A program made the position numbers and the translations under genes. DNA of 64,000 nt. Origin: Cyanobacteriota bacterium (lineage in GTDB: Bacteria; Acidobacteriota; Vicinamibacteria; Vicinamibacterales; UBA2999). This document shows positions 19,939-28,020 of this stretch, one piece after another; position 1 is the first letter of the stretch; the number at the start of each line of letters is the position of its first letter. Below the pieces are notes generated by a model. It ran no database searches. It was not told where the DNA came from and saw only the letters and a list, made by a program, of their open reading frames with translations. The DNA lies in NCBI GenBank assembly GCA_019752015.1, contig JAIEMQ010000013.1:62001-126000 (forward strand). Direction: 5' to 3'.

Positions 19939-20871
19939 ATGAGCATGACCTGTCGACGACTGCTCGTGTGCCTTATCTGTGCCGTAGCCATTGCCGGATC
20001 TCCGGTGAGCGCGCAGAAGAAGGCGGCTCCGAAATCCGCCGCCGCCAAACCCGACATGCTGCCGACGCAGGTCCTGCTCGATCGCGCCGGCTTCTCGCCC
20101 GGGGAAATCGATGGCGCCGGCGGCCCGAACACCGAGCGCGCGATTGCGGCGTACGAGGCGGCGAAGCAGTCTTCCGTCGCGGATGCGCTGGCCTCGAGCG
20201 AGCCGGCAACAATCAGCTACACGATCACCGCCGAGGATGAATCAGCGCCCAAGACGCCGAACATTCCCGAAGACATGATGGAAAAGGCGAAGTTGAAGCG
20301 CCTCGATTACTCGTCGATGGTGGAGATGCTCGGCGAGCGTTTTCATTCGTCACCGGCGCTCCTCAAGAAGCTGAATCCCGGCGCGCGCTTCGCGTCCGGT
20401 GAACAAATCACGGTACCCAACGTCACCGTCGTGTCCGCGGCGGAAGGCAAGCCCGTGCCGAACATCCTCGTCAAGGTGTCGAAATCAAATTCGACGCTGA
20501 CCGTCACGGACTCGACCGGCGCGATTCTGATGCATGCGCCCGTGACCAGCGGCAGCAAGCGCGATCCGCTGCCGATCGGATCGTGGACGGTGACGGCGGT
20601 CGCGCGCAATCCGTCGTTCAACTACAACCCGGATCTGTTCTGGGACGCGGAGCCGTCGGATGCGAAGGCGAAGGTGCCGCCGGGCCCGAACGGTCCGGTC
20701 GGCGTGGTGTGGATCGATATCAACAAGCCGCATTACGGACTGCACGGTACTCCGGAACCGGGGACTGTCGGCTACGCGTCATCGCACGGTTGTGTCCGTC
20801 TGACGAATTGGGATGCCTTGAAGCTTGCCGCGATGGTGGGGAAGGGCACCAGGGTGGAGTTCGTCGAATGA
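19939..20871 (+). CDS. L,D-transpeptidase (YkuD) with peptidoglycan-binding modules
   Basis: The gene starts at ATG 19939 (MSMTCRRLL), directly ahead of a signal peptide (LLVCLICAVAIAGSPVSAQ); the track start lies 13 codons further upstream without support. After the signal there is a PG-binding-1-like helical segment (LLDRAGFSPGEIDGAGGPNTERAIAAYE), a LysM-like segment (MLGERFHSSPALLKKLNPG) and a C-terminal YkuD domain with LHGTPEPG and the catalytic SHGCVRL motif. It forms 3-3 cross-links or attaches proteins to peptidoglycan in the periplasm. It overlaps the M23 peptidase gene by ATGA. Confidence 0.93.
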   Translation: MSMTCRRLLVCLICAVAIAGSPVSAQKKAAPKSAAAKPDMLPTQVLLDRAGFSPGEIDGAGGPNTERAIAAYEAAKQSSVADALASSEPATISYTITAEDESAPKTPNIPEDMMEKAKLKRLDYSSMVEMLGERFHSSPALLKKLNPGARFASGEQITVPNVTVVSAAEGKPVPNILVKVSKSNSTLTVTDSTGAILMHAPVTSGSKRDPLPIGSWTVTAVARNPSFNYNPDLFWDAEPSDAKAKVPPGPNGPVGVVWIDINKPHYGLHGTPEPGTVGYASSHGCVRLTNWDALKLAAMVGKGTRVEFVE

Positions 20872-21593
20872 CGCCACAGAAGGCTCAGACCACACAGACG
20901 CCGGCGAAGGCTTCGAAGCCGGCCGCATCGTGGCTCGTGTTCGCAACGGCCATCGGCTTCCTCGGCGGCATGCTGGTGATGGCGGCGCTCGTCACGATAT
21001 TTCCGTCCGGCGTGGCCGCTGTCGCCGAGCCACTGATCCAGGCGGCGCCTCGCAAGGTCGAAGTCAAGCCGACGAGGAAAGAAGAGCCGCCTCCGGTCGC
21101 GCCGCCGCCGCCGGCGGTCGTGGCGCCGCCGGCAACGGCGTTCGGCGTTGAAGTCGAAATGCTGCGCAGGCGCGCGTTGACGCTGCCGGTGCAGGGGATC
21201 GAGCGTGAGGATCTCCGCGACACTTTCAACGAGATGCGCGGCTCATCGCGCCGTCACGAGGCGCTCGACGTGCTCGCGCCTCGGAACACGCCGGTGCTCG
21301 CGGTGGAAGACGGCACCATCGCCAAGCTGTTTCTCAGCGACGCCGGCGGCGTCACGATCTATCAGTTCGATCCGTCCGAGACCTTTTGCTACTACTACGC
21401 GCATCTCGAGCGCTACGCCGATGGATTGAAGGACGGCGCGACGATTAAACGCGGCCAGGTGATCGGTTATGTCGGGACCACGGGCAACGCGCCTCGCGAT
21501 ACGCCGCACCTGCACTTCTCGATCTTCAAGATGGCCGAGGACAAGCGATGGTGGCAGGGGACCGCGATCGATCCCTATTCGGTCCTGAGATAA
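20868..21593 (+). CDS. M23 family metallopeptidase, membrane anchored
   Basis: A 241-residue protein from ATG 20868, in ATGA overlap with the L,D-transpeptidase; the longer track start (20583) is a shadow. One N-terminal membrane helix (WLVFATAIGFLGGMLVMAALV) is followed by a Pro-rich linker and an M23/LytM domain: HEALDVLAP supplies the first His and Asp, and HLHFSIF the second His pair. It is likely a periplasmic peptidoglycan endopeptidase. The overlap with an L,D-transpeptidase suggests coordinated opening and re-crosslinking of the wall. Its 3' end overlaps the WYL regulator gene convergently by 19 bases. Confidence 0.92.
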   Translation: MTPQKAQTTQTPAKASKPAASWLVFATAIGFLGGMLVMAALVTIFPSGVAAVAEPLIQAAPRKVEVKPTRKEEPPPVAPPPPAVVAPPATAFGVEVEMLRRRALTLPVQGIEREDLRDTFNEMRGSSRRHEALDVLAPRNTPVLAVEDGTIAKLFLSDAGGVTIYQFDPSETFCYYYAHLERYADGLKDGATIKRGQVIGYVGTTGNAPRDTPHLHFSIFKMAEDKRWWQGTAIDPYSVLR

Positions 21594-22570
21594 GTCGCGC
21601 GCGTTTCCTCGAGGCTCTCGACGATCCGTGTCGCAAACGCGGCCGGAGCGATCACCTTCGCCGCGGGCCCGAATCCCATGACCCACGCCTGCAGCTCCCA
21701 GTCGATCACCACGTTCAGCGTCAGCCGGATGCGGCCACCCGGCAAATCGTCGATGGTCTGCGACGCATGAAACTCGCGCTCGCGCACGTACGGCGCTTCG
21801 GCCGCGGTGAACTCGATCACCACCCGCTCGGGCGTTCCCGAAAAGGCGCCGAGTGAGTGGGGGAACACATCGGCCTCGGCGCTCTCGACCGGATTGAACG
21901 ACTCCTCGAGGGCGACGGCCTGCTCGATGCGCTGCACCGCGAACGTGCGCATCTCGCTGTAGTCGGGCACGAACGCCTGTAGATACAGGCCGCCCTGCGC
22001 GTAGGCCAGGCGATACGGTTCGATCAGGTAATCCTTGATCTGCTGGCTGGAGAACGAGTGGTACCGCATGCGGACGCGGCGGCGCGAGAGGATCGCCTGC
22101 ATCAGGGCATCCACTGATTTCGCGGAGGCCGGGTTGCGCGGACGCGTCGCATGCTCCTTCGCGCCGAGCGCATCCGGCAGGCTTTCGATGAACTTCCACA
22201 TCGCCGGCGGCAGCGCGTCATACAGCTTTTCGAAGGCCGACGCGAGGCTCTCGCGGAAGGGACCTCCGGCGACAGCGATCAATACCGTGCGACTGAGGTG
22301 AAGCGCACAGAGTTCCGAGAGTGAGAAGCCGGTTGCCGCGACGCCCTTGAACACCTCGCGGTTGAGGACAAAGACGGTTTTGCCGTCCCGTTTCGAGGTC
22401 TCGATCGGGAAGCCCGCCTGACCCAGCGCATCAAAATCGCGGCGGATGGTCCGCTCGGACACCCCGTCTCCCGCCTCGTTTTGGGCCTCATTTAACGTGA
22501 GTCCGCGGGCCCTGCCCTCGAGAGCCAGCAGAAGGCGCCATTGGCGGACGATTTCAGAGTGGCGTTCCAT
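21575..22570 (-). CDS. WYL-domain transcriptional regulator
   Basis: A 331-residue regulator with an N-terminal winged HTH (LTLNEAQNEAGDGVSERTIRRDFDALGQAGFPIE), a central linker and a WYL domain recognisable at RRVRMRYHSFSSQQIKDYLIEPYRLAYAQGGLYLQAFV, followed by a WCX-like C-terminal extension. WYL proteins sense nucleic-acid or nucleotide ligands and often repress stress or defence genes. No defence genes are near, so the target is unknown. The gene stands alone on the minus strand. Confidence 0.9.
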   Translation of the reverse strand: MERHSEIVRQWRLLLALEGRARGLTLNEAQNEAGDGVSERTIRRDFDALGQAGFPIETSKRDGKTVFVLNREVFKGVAATGFSLSELCALHLSRTVLIAVAGGPFRESLASAFEKLYDALPPAMWKFIESLPDALGAKEHATRPRNPASAKSVDALMQAILSRRRVRMRYHSFSSQQIKDYLIEPYRLAYAQGGLYLQAFVPDYSEMRTFAVQRIEQAVALEESFNPVESAEADVFPHSLGAFSGTPERVVIEFTAAEAPYVREREFHASQTIDDLPGGRIRLTLNVVIDWELQAWVMGFGPAAKVIAPAAFATRIVESLEETRATYLRTE

Positions 22571-22640
22571 CGCTAGCGCAGCAGGTTAATTCAAGCCGGT
22601 ACACAATATGCAGTGGTGTGCAAAGGAGTGCAAGAGTACG

Positions 22641-22679
22641 CAGTGGTTACCACCCTGACCTGGTCTGTCAGGGCCACTG
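22641..22679 (+). repeat. Hairpin in leader of small CxxC gene
   Basis: CAGTGG (22641-22646) pairs with CCACTG (22674-22679), and inside it CCCTGAC (22653-22659) pairs with GTCAGGG (22667-22673), leaving a 6-base bulge on the left and a 7-base loop. It ends 14 bases before the ATG of the downstream small gene and just before its AAGGTGA ribosome-binding site. GCAGTGGT is also repeated 35 bases upstream. It could be a leader control element. Confidence 0.55.
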
Positions 22680-22693
22680 GATAAGGTGACGTT

Positions 22694-22951
22694 ATGACGA
22701 TTCGCATAGGATTCCGCCGTCCCGCTCCCGCAGCCCGCAAAGTCTGCAGGCACTGTGAAAACCGCCGTTCGCTGTTCCGCCAGGAGGGCATCGCCAAGTG
22801 GGATCCCTACTACGCGCTCTGCTACAAGTGCTACCAGCGTTACTTCACCCACGCGCAGGGCGAACAGGCACCGCAGGTAGCAGCGGCTGCGAACGTGGAT
22901 CGCCGTCGTAGTACACGCGCTCTAGAAACAGACCTGATGCCGGCGCGGTAA
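22694..22951 (+). CDS. Small CxxC-x(n)-CxxC protein, probable zinc ribbon
   Basis: An 85-residue protein with ATG 22694 preceded by AAGGTGA at good spacing. It contains two knuckles, VCRHCENRR and LCYKCYQRYF, about 24 residues apart, separated by a hydrophobic/aromatic stretch with WDPYYA. This four-cysteine pattern should bind one zinc ion. The C-terminal 35 residues are low complexity and overlap the end of truA on the other strand, so the functional part is probably the first 55 residues. I do not recognise the family; nucleic-acid or protein binding is possible. Confidence 0.6.
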   Translation: MTIRIGFRRPAPAARKVCRHCENRRSLFRQEGIAKWDPYYALCYKCYQRYFTHAQGEQAPQVAAAANVDRRRSTRALETDLMPAR

Positions 22952-23618
22952 GCCGCGCCGCATCAGCGGTCCAGATGTCGCCGGGGTCGAGCTGTCCTTT
23001 GCCGACCTCGACGAGCACTCCGACCATGCGCCGCACCATCTTCCAGATGAAGTGCGAGCCGCCGACGCGCACGAGGATCAAGTCGCCGTCCTCGCCAATG
23101 GTGATGTCCTCGATTAGCACGTCGGTTGATTTCTCGTCCGGATCATCATCGCTGAACGCCTGGAAATCGTGCATGCCGCTGAAGCGCGATGCCGCGTCGT
23201 TCATGCGATCGAGATCGAGCGCGTCTTTCACCCACCACACGAACGGCTTGGCGAACGCGCTGCGGCGCCGCGAAATCTGATAGAGGTAGCTCCGCGCGAT
23301 CGCGCTGTGCCGCGCGTGAAAGCGGTGCGGCACCGAATCAACCGCGAGCACGTGGATGTCGGCCGGCAGTTCGTCGTTGATGCCCCGGCGCAACGTTTCC
23401 GCGGGCACCGTCTTTCGCACATCGAGATGCGCGACCTGCCGCAGCGCGTGCACGCCGGCGTCGGTCCGGCCGGAGCCCATGAACTCGAACGATTTGTCCC
23501 TGATGGCTGCGCCGATCGCGGCTTCGAGCTCGCCCTGGACCGTGCGCGCGTTCTTCTGCTTCTGCCAGCCGCTGTATTTCGTTCCGGCGTATTCGATCGT
23601 CAGCTTGTAGCGCGGCAC
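22845..23618 (-). CDS. truA: tRNA pseudouridine(38-40) synthase TruA
   Basis: A 257-residue enzyme of normal TruA length. The N-terminal YKLTIEYAGTKYSGWQKQ motif and catalytic Asp in GSGRTDAGVHALRQVAH are present, as is the later HFIWKMVRRMVGVLVEVG motif. It isomerises uridines 38-40 in the tRNA anticodon arm. It starts with GTG at 23618, only 21 bases from the divergent ridA start, and a -10 candidate TATCAT lies 7 bases upstream. Its last 107 bases overlap the small CxxC gene antisense. Confidence 0.96.
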   Translation of the reverse strand: MPRYKLTIEYAGTKYSGWQKQKNARTVQGELEAAIGAAIRDKSFEFMGSGRTDAGVHALRQVAHLDVRKTVPAETLRRGINDELPADIHVLAVDSVPHRFHARHSAIARSYLYQISRRRSAFAKPFVWWVKDALDLDRMNDAASRFSGMHDFQAFSDDDPDEKSTDVLIEDITIGEDGDLILVRVGGSHFIWKMVRRMVGVLVEVGKGQLDPGDIWTADAARLTAPASGLFLERVYYDGDPRSQPLLPAVPVRPARG

Positions 23619-23624
23619 TCACCG

Positions 23625-23631
23625 TATGATA
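23625..23631. promoter_or_regulatory. Overlapping divergent -10 elements of truA and ridA
   Basis: The 7-base string TATGATA reads as TATGAT on the plus strand (9 bases before the ridA ATG) and as TATCAT on the minus strand (7 bases before the truA GTG). Both match TATAAT in 5 of 6 positions. The 21-base gap between the two start codons leaves no room for separate promoters or ribosome-binding sites, so both messages would be leaderless or nearly so. Confidence 0.65.
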
Positions 23632-23639
23632 GTCGCGCC

Positions 23640-24032
23640 ATGAGCCATAAACCTGTCCACGCCGCGAATCTGCCGAAACCCGTCGGACCGTACTCGCCCG
23701 GCATGGGATTCGAGCGATTGATCTTCGTCTCGGGCCAGGGTGCGACCGATCCCGCAACGGGGCAGCTCGCCGGCGCCGACGTGGAAACACAGACGGAGCA
23801 GTGCCTGAAAAACCTGCAAGCGATCCTCAAGGCCGGCGGATCCGATCTCAAGCACGTGCTGCGGTGCGGCGTGTTCCTGATCGACATGAAGGAATTCGCG
23901 AAGATGAACGGCGTCTACTCGCGCGTGTTCGGCGATCATCGCCCGGCGCGCACCACCATCCAGGCCGCCGGTCTTCCCGGGGACGGATTGAGGGTCGAAA
24001 TCGACTGCATCGCCTACGTCCCTGCTAAGTAG
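23640..24032 (+). CDS. ridA: RidA-family enamine/imine deaminase
   Basis: A 130-residue protein; the start is ATG 23640 because the homologous region begins there (AANLPKPVGPYSPGM), while the track's longer frame is a truA shadow. The RidA core is complete: LIFVSGQGATDPATG, TEQCLKNLQAILKAGGSDLKHVL and the C-terminal VEIDCIAYV, with the substrate-binding Arg in HRPARTTIQ. RidA removes reactive 2-aminoacrylate made by PLP enzymes. It is divergent from truA. The stop codon is the first base of a composite inverted repeat. Confidence 0.93.
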   Translation: MSHKPVHAANLPKPVGPYSPGMGFERLIFVSGQGATDPATGQLAGADVETQTEQCLKNLQAILKAGGSDLKHVLRCGVFLIDMKEFAKMNGVYSRVFGDHRPARTTIQAAGLPGDGLRVEIDCIAYVPAK

Positions 24033-24136
24033 GGGTCAGACCCTGAAATCACGCAAATTGCTCGATTAGGGACAGATCTAGCGAAGCGAGGTCTGTCCCC
24101 CACTTAGCAAAATGCTGAATTTCAGGGTCTGACCCC
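24032..24136. repeat. REPIN-like composite inverted repeat
   Basis: An 18-bp arm, GGGGTCAGACCCTGAAAT (24032-24049), has a perfect inverted copy at 24119-24136. Inside it, GGGACAGATCT (24069-24079) pairs with AGGTCTGTCCC (24089-24099) with one mismatch. The element fills the whole gap between the ridA stop and the S46 peptidase promoter. GGGGTCAGACCCC and GGGACAGAC-type strings are typical of REP sequences mobilised by RAYT transposases; no RAYT gene is in the window. Confidence 0.85.
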
Positions 24137-24157
24137 CAACAAGCAGCGCGGTACAAT
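24129..24157 (+). promoter_or_regulatory. Candidate S46 peptidase promoter
   Basis: TACAAT (24152-24157) ends 6 bases before ATG 24164, with CTGACC as a weak -35 at 17-base spacing. The -35 lies within the right arm of the inverted-repeat element. The mRNA would be leaderless. Confidence 0.5.
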
Positions 24158-24163
24158 TGGCGC

Positions 24164-26263
24164 ATGGGTCAGCTTGTGCGCAAAGCCGTCGTCGTTGTTG
24201 CGTTGCTCGCGGCGTTGCCGCTCGTCGGCCATGCGAACGAGGGGTTCTGGCCGTTCAATCGCATTCCGAAAGCCGCGATCAAGCAGTCGCTTGGCGTCGA
24301 TCTCTCCGATCAGTGGATCGAGCGCGTCCAGCAGGCGTCGGTACGTTTCCCGAGCGGATCGGGATCGTTCGTCTCGCCCGACGGACTGGTGCTGACCAAT
24401 CATCACGTCTCGCTCGATTTGCTGCACAAGTTGAGCACGCCCGAGCGCGACTACGCGAGCAAGGGATTTGTCGCCGCCGATCGCAGCCAGGAGATGAAGG
24501 CCGCCGACCTCGAGCTGATGTCGCTGCAGAAGATCGAAGACGTCACCGCGAAGGTCAACGAAGCGGTAACGGCGAACATGTCGTCGGCGGAAACGCTCGC
24601 GGCGCGCCGGGCCGCGATCGCGGCGATCGAAAAGGAGTCGCAGGACAAGACCGGCCTGGAAGCCGAGGTCGTGACGCTCTACCAGGGCGGGCAGTATCAC
24701 CTCTATCTCTACAAGAAGTTCACCGACGTCCGCCTCGTCTTCGCGCCGGAGTTCGACGCCGCGTTCTACGGCGGCGATCCGGACAACTTCACTTTCCCGC
24801 GTTATTGCCTCGACATGACGATCTGGCGCGTCTACGAGAACGGCAAGCCGTTCCAGACGAAGAACTATCTGCCGTGGTCGACGACCGGCGTCAAGGAAGG
24901 CGAGGCGGTGTTCACGTCAGGACATCCCGGCGCGACGCAGCGGCTGAACACCGTTGCGCACCTCGAGTTCCTCCGCGACCAGGCGCTGCCGCTGTCGATC
25001 AACGCGTTCACCGAAATCCGCAACTCCCTCGATGCCTACATGAAGCTCGGGCCGGAGCAGGCGCGCCAGGCGAACGACGACTTCTTCGGCATCGAGAACT
25101 CGCTCAAGTCGTGGAAGGGCCAGATCGGCGGCCTTAAGGATGCGGCGACGATGAACAAGAAGCGGGCGGATGAAAAGGCGTTGCGGGATCGCGTCAATGC
25201 GAACGCCGATCTCAAGGCGAAGTACGGCGATGCCTGGGACCGGGTCGCGGCCGCGCGCGCGGCGCTGCCGCCCTACAACCTCGAGCGCGTGTTCTTCGAG
25301 AGCGGCCTCGGGCCCTACACGCAATACTTCACGCTGGCCCGCACGCTCGTGCGCTGGGCCGACGAAAGCGCCAAGCCGAACGGACAGCGTCTGCCCGAAT
25401 ACGCCGATGCCCGGAAGGCGGCGATCGAGCGGCAGATCGGATCAACCGCGCCGACCCATCCCGGAGTGCAGCAGGCCGAGCTCGAGGCCGGCTTCACCGT
25501 GATGCAGCAAATGCTCGGCGCCGACCACGCGCTCGTGAAGCAGATCCTCGCCGGCAAGACGCCGAAGGCGCGGGCCGCCGAGCTCGTCGCCGGGACGAAG
25601 ATGGGCGATCCGGCCGTGCGAAAGGCGTTGTTCGCGGGCGGCAAGGCGGCAATCGCGGCATCGAAAGATCCGTTCATCGAGCTGGCCCGCCTCGTCGATC
25701 CGCGCGCACGCGAGCTGCGAACCAAGTACGACAACGAGGTGCTCGGCGTCGAGCGCGATGCCTACGCGAAGATCGCCCAGTCGGCGTTTGCCACGCAGGG
25801 CAACGCCGCGTATCCGGATGGCACCTTCACGCTGCGGCTGTCGTACGGCCAGGTCAAGGGCTACATGGAGAACGGCAAGAACGTGACGCCGTTCACCGAA
25901 CTCCGCGGGCTGTATGTTCGCGGCGACGAGCACAAGCAGAAGCCGCCCTACAAGATCGCCGACTCGTGGATGAAAGCGCGCGCGGCCGTCAATCCGACGA
26001 CGCCATTCGACTTCGTCAGCACCAACGACATCGTCGGCGGCAACAGCGGCTCGCCGGTGATCAACGTGAAAGGCGAGCTGGTCGGATTGATTTTCGACGG
26101 CAACATCCAGTCGCTGCCGGGATACTTCATCTACGACCAGGCCGTGAACCGCGCGGTGTCCGTGGATGCGCGCGGCATGCTCGAAGCGCTGCGTGTCGTC
26201 TACAAGGCAAACTGGATCGCCGACGAGCTCACTGGCGCAAATTCAACATCGGTGTTGCGTTAG
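24164..26263 (+). CDS. S46 family dipeptidyl-peptidase (DPP7-like)
   Basis: A 699-residue secreted peptidase, normal for S46. It has a signal peptide (VVVALLAALPLVGHA), the start motif EGFWPFN, catalytic His in LVLTNHHVSLD and catalytic Ser in DIVGGNSGSPV, and a long helical lid domain in between. The enzyme removes dipeptides from the N-terminus of oligopeptides in the periplasm. The residue 18 positions after the catalytic Ser (Gly673 in DPP7, Arg673 in DPP11) is Gly here (IFDGN), which predicts preference for hydrophobic P1 residues over Asp/Glu. Its 3' end overlaps the SPFH lipoprotein gene convergently. Confidence 0.94.
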   Translation: MGQLVRKAVVVVALLAALPLVGHANEGFWPFNRIPKAAIKQSLGVDLSDQWIERVQQASVRFPSGSGSFVSPDGLVLTNHHVSLDLLHKLSTPERDYASKGFVAADRSQEMKAADLELMSLQKIEDVTAKVNEAVTANMSSAETLAARRAAIAAIEKESQDKTGLEAEVVTLYQGGQYHLYLYKKFTDVRLVFAPEFDAAFYGGDPDNFTFPRYCLDMTIWRVYENGKPFQTKNYLPWSTTGVKEGEAVFTSGHPGATQRLNTVAHLEFLRDQALPLSINAFTEIRNSLDAYMKLGPEQARQANDDFFGIENSLKSWKGQIGGLKDAATMNKKRADEKALRDRVNANADLKAKYGDAWDRVAAARAALPPYNLERVFFESGLGPYTQYFTLARTLVRWADESAKPNGQRLPEYADARKAAIERQIGSTAPTHPGVQQAELEAGFTVMQQMLGADHALVKQILAGKTPKARAAELVAGTKMGDPAVRKALFAGGKAAIAASKDPFIELARLVDPRARELRTKYDNEVLGVERDAYAKIAQSAFATQGNAAYPDGTFTLRLSYGQVKGYMENGKNVTPFTELRGLYVRGDEHKQKPPYKIADSWMKARAAVNPTTPFDFVSTNDIVGGNSGSPVINVKGELVGLIFDGNIQSLPGYFIYDQAVNRAVSVDARGMLEALRVVYKANWIADELTGANSTSVLR

Positions 26264-27068
26264 CGCCGTAGATGAACGTGCAGTTGCCCTTGGCGCATAC
26301 GTCGCGCTGCATCTGGATCGCCTGCAGCGCCACGTACTGTTCGGTATTCAAACCCATCTTCTGGTTGTAGGCCTGATCGGCGGCGGCCCGGCTTTCTTCC
26401 GCGAGCTTGCGCTGATCCTCCGCCAGCTTTTTCTGCTTCTCGGTGTTGATGCGCTGCTCCTGCGCGGCGGTCTCGACGCGCTGATGCAGGATCGCATCGG
26501 GCGGGTTGGCGCGGCCGAGTGACACGTCGAGGACGCGCACCGGCACGCCGGTTTCCTTGATGATCGCCAGCAGATGATCCGTGACGACGCGATCGACCTG
26601 CTCGGCGGCGGTCGCCTGGATGGCCATCTCGTTCATGCCGTGCGCCTTGACGGCGTCGCGAACGGCGGTGCGAAACGGTTGATCGAGGTTGCGGGTCCAG
26701 AAGCCCGGTGTGCCGGTGGCGCCGCCCATGTCCGCGCCGAAATCGCGCACCAGCTTCACGCTGTCGGTGACTTGCAGCGTCAGCACCGCGTGAAAGTCGA
26801 TCGGCACGCCGTCGGACGTCATCAGGTCGGTGAATTCCACATCCACGCGCCGCGGCTGCATGTTGACGTCAATGCCTTCGGTGGTGAACGCCACGTACTT
26901 CAACCCGGTCTTCACCGGCGTCTCGTCCACACCGCCGCTGCCGAAGATGAGCGGCTTGCGCACGAGAACGGCCTCGTGGCCTGCGTCGGGTTGCACCGTC
27001 GAACACGCCGACAACGCCGCCACTGACACGATCACCGCCGCGACTGCGATCTTCGCCACCTTCTTCAT
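26229..27068 (-). CDS. SPFH/prohibitin-like lipoprotein
   Basis: A 279-residue protein with a lipoprotein signal (VSVAALSAC, lipobox Cys at about residue 22). An SPFH/band-7 domain follows (VDVNMQPRRVDVEF..., LTLQVTDSVKLVRDFG, AVRDAVKAHGMNEM), then a charged coiled coil (RINTEKQKKLAEDQRKLAEESRAAADQ) and a short tail with two Cys. SPFH proteins form ring-like membrane-associated assemblies. It lies 12 bases after the stomatin gene on the same strand, so it is part of a three-gene NfeD-stomatin-SPFH operon. Being a lipoprotein, it probably faces the periplasm, unlike the cytosolic paralogue next door. Confidence 0.85.
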   Translation of the reverse strand: MKKVAKIAVAAVIVSVAALSACSTVQPDAGHEAVLVRKPLIFGSGGVDETPVKTGLKYVAFTTEGIDVNMQPRRVDVEFTDLMTSDGVPIDFHAVLTLQVTDSVKLVRDFGADMGGATGTPGFWTRNLDQPFRTAVRDAVKAHGMNEMAIQATAAEQVDRVVTDHLLAIIKETGVPVRVLDVSLGRANPPDAILHQRVETAAQEQRINTEKQKKLAEDQRKLAEESRAAADQAYNQKMGLNTEQYVALQAIQMQRDVCAKGNCTFIYGANATPMLNLRQ

Positions 27069-27080
27069 GCCTTTCTCCTG

Positions 27081-28001
27081 TTACTTGCGATTCTGCTGCA
27101 CGACGTTCATCGCGGTCGTGATCATCGCCGCGACGTCCGCCACGTTCGACGGCAGGATGATCGTGTCGGCGTTGTTGATCACCTTGCCAAACTCGTTGAT
27201 GTACTGCTCGGCGACGCGCAGCTGGATTGCCTCTGCTCCGCCGGGCGCGCGTGTCGCTTCGGCCACGCGCTTGATGCCTTCCGCGGTCGCGGTCGCCACC
27301 GCGAGAATGGCCGCGGCCTGGCCCTCGGCCTCGTTGATCTGCTGCTGGCGCCGCGCTTCCGAGTTCTTGATGGTCTGCTGCTTGTCGCCTTCGGCGGTGT
27401 TGATCGCCGCGTCGCGGACGCCTTCCGACGTCAAAATGACGGCGCGCTTTTCGCGCTCGGCGCGCATCTGTTTTTCCATCGCGGCGAGCACGTCGGCCGG
27501 CGGCGTGATGTTCTTGATCTCGTAGCGCAGCACTTTCACGCCCCACGGCTCGGTCGCCTTGTCGAGCTCGGCAACCACGGCGGTGTTGATGTTGGTCCGC
27601 TCTTCGAACGTCCGATCGAGATCGATCTTGCCGACCTCGCTGCGCAGCGTCGTCTGCGCGAGCTGCGAGATCGCGAAGATGTAGTCGGAGATGCCGTACG
27701 ACGTGCGTTCAGGATTCAGCACCTTCAGGTAGAGCACGCCGTCGACCTGCACCTGCACGTTGTCGCGCGTGATGCAGATCTGCGCCGGGATGTCGAGGGC
27801 CGCTTCCTTCAGCGAGTGCTTGTAGCGGATCACGTCGACGAACGGCACCAGGATGTGAAACCCCGCGTCGAGCGTGCCGGCGTAGCGGCCGAGCCGCTCG
27901 ACCACGAACGCGCTCTGCTGCGGCACGACGATCGCCGTCTTGTACAGGACGATGATCACAACGAACGCAAGCAAACCGAAAAAGATCAGTCCGCCTTCCA
28001 T
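27081..28001 (-). CDS. Stomatin/paraslipin-like SPFH protein (QmcA type)
   Basis: A 306-residue protein with one N-terminal membrane helix (LIFFGLLAFVVIIVLYKTAIV), then the SPFH domain starting VPQQSAFVVERLGRYAGTLDAGFHILVPFVD and containing YGISDYIFAISQLAQTTLRSEVGKIDLDRTFEERTNIN. A coiled coil (ARRQQQINEAEGQAAAILAVA) and a C-terminal assembly helix follow. Bacterial paraslipins are almost always encoded beside NfeD; the NfeD gene is 19 bases upstream here. They organise membrane microdomains or protect membrane proteins from FtsH-type proteolysis. Confidence 0.95.
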   Translation of the reverse strand: MEGGLIFFGLLAFVVIIVLYKTAIVVPQQSAFVVERLGRYAGTLDAGFHILVPFVDVIRYKHSLKEAALDIPAQICITRDNVQVQVDGVLYLKVLNPERTSYGISDYIFAISQLAQTTLRSEVGKIDLDRTFEERTNINTAVVAELDKATEPWGVKVLRYEIKNITPPADVLAAMEKQMRAEREKRAVILTSEGVRDAAINTAEGDKQQTIKNSEARRQQQINEAEGQAAAILAVATATAEGIKRVAEATRAPGGAEAIQLRVAEQYINEFGKVINNADTIILPSNVADVAAMITTAMNVVQQNRK

Positions 28002-28020
28002 GACGCTCCTTTGCCCGTGT

